Origin: Planctomycetales bacterium 4484_123
Lineage (GTDB): Bacteria; Planctomycetota; Phycisphaerae; SM23-33
Direction: 5' to 3'
Length of the DNA stretch: 6,233 nucleotides
Assembly: GCA_002049885.1 (NCBI GenBank)
Contig: MVCS01000103.1
Coordinates: forward strand, 1-6,233
Shown: positions 6,096-6,233 of the stretch, one piece after another
Layout of the letters: each line of letters begins with the position of its first letter
Position numbering within the stretch: the first letter of the stretch is position 1
Notes under the pieces: model-generated
Told to the model about the DNA's origin: nothing
What the model saw: the letters and a program-made list of their open reading frames with translations, nothing else
The model's database searches: none
Made by a program: the position numbers and the translations under genes

Positions 6096-6233
6096 TCAGG
6101 AGGAGGTCTTTTTCCCCTTTGCCTTCTTTTGCTTCCCGGCCCCCGGCTTGCCGGGGCGGTTCAGGGCCCGGTCGATCTGGCGTATGGCCTGGCGGAGGCG
6201 TTTTTCGTTCTCCACCAGCGCCACACGGACGTA
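6096..6233 (-). CDS. Class I/II PLP-dependent aminotransferase, C-terminal 45 residues (AlaC/DapL-like)
   Basis: Only the 3' end is in the window. The frame reads YVRVALVENEKRLRQAIRQI and continues DRALNRPGKP with a Lys-rich tail (GKQKKAKGKKTSS) to TGA at 6096-6098. The VRxALVEN-x3-RxRQAIRxI pattern is the typical last helix of fold-type I aminotransferases of the alanine transaminase (AlaC) and LL-diaminopimelate aminotransferase groups. The PLP lysine and other active-site residues lie upstream outside the window, so the substrate cannot be told. The basic tail of about 15 residues is an unremarkable extension. It lies 41 nt upstream of the methyltransferase on the same strand, so co-transcription is plausible. 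Confidence 0.75.
   Translation of the reverse strand, partial: YVRVALVENEKRLRQAIRQIDRALNRPGKPGAGKQKKAKGKKTSS

Noticed and set aside
1..6233. CRISPR array, tRNA/rRNA, insertion sequence or integrase
   Set aside because: No regularly spaced repeats, tRNA-like or rRNA-like stretches, or transposase/integrase motifs were found on either strand by eye.

Overview
The window is a GC-rich (roughly two-thirds G+C by eye) bacterial segment that most resembles a planctomycete of the Phycisphaerae type. The best clue is the plus-strand gene at 3409-5238. It combines a secretion signal, a DUF2961 (GH172-type) domain, two dockerin-like calcium loops and a C-terminal PEP-CTERM anchor, an architecture common in Planctomycetota. 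The taxonomic call is inference from architecture only.

Layout from left to right. Positions 1-850 (minus) hold a family-4-type glycosyltransferase that runs off the left edge and is frameshifted by an exact 47-bp tandem duplication. Positions 944-1906 (minus) encode a GDP-L-fucose synthase. Positions 1903-2970 (minus) encode GDP-mannose 4,6-dehydratase, which overlaps the next gene by ATGA. Positions 2971-3408 are a divergent intergenic region with a strong GC hairpin. Positions 3409-5238 (plus) encode the secreted DUF2961 protein. Only 9 bp later, convergently, 5248-6054 (minus) encode a class I SAM-dependent methyltransferase, interrupted by an in-frame stop made by an exact 15-bp tandem duplication. 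Positions 6096-6233 (minus) are the C-terminus of a class I/II PLP aminotransferase.

Together gmd and fcl make GDP-L-fucose from GDP-mannose. The downstream glycosyltransferase is the likely user of that or a related sugar, so the left half looks like part of an exopolysaccharide or O-antigen locus. The DUF2961 protein would be exported and anchored by the exosortase system, which is often linked to exopolysaccharide loci, and may act on a furanoside-containing glycan. No exosortase gene is visible here.

The most notable observation is that two of the minus-strand genes are each broken by a perfect two-copy tandem duplication (47 bp and 15 bp). Removing one copy restores a full, sensible reading frame in each case. 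They may be reversible on/off slippage switches, recent knock-outs, or assembly artefacts; the sequence alone cannot decide.
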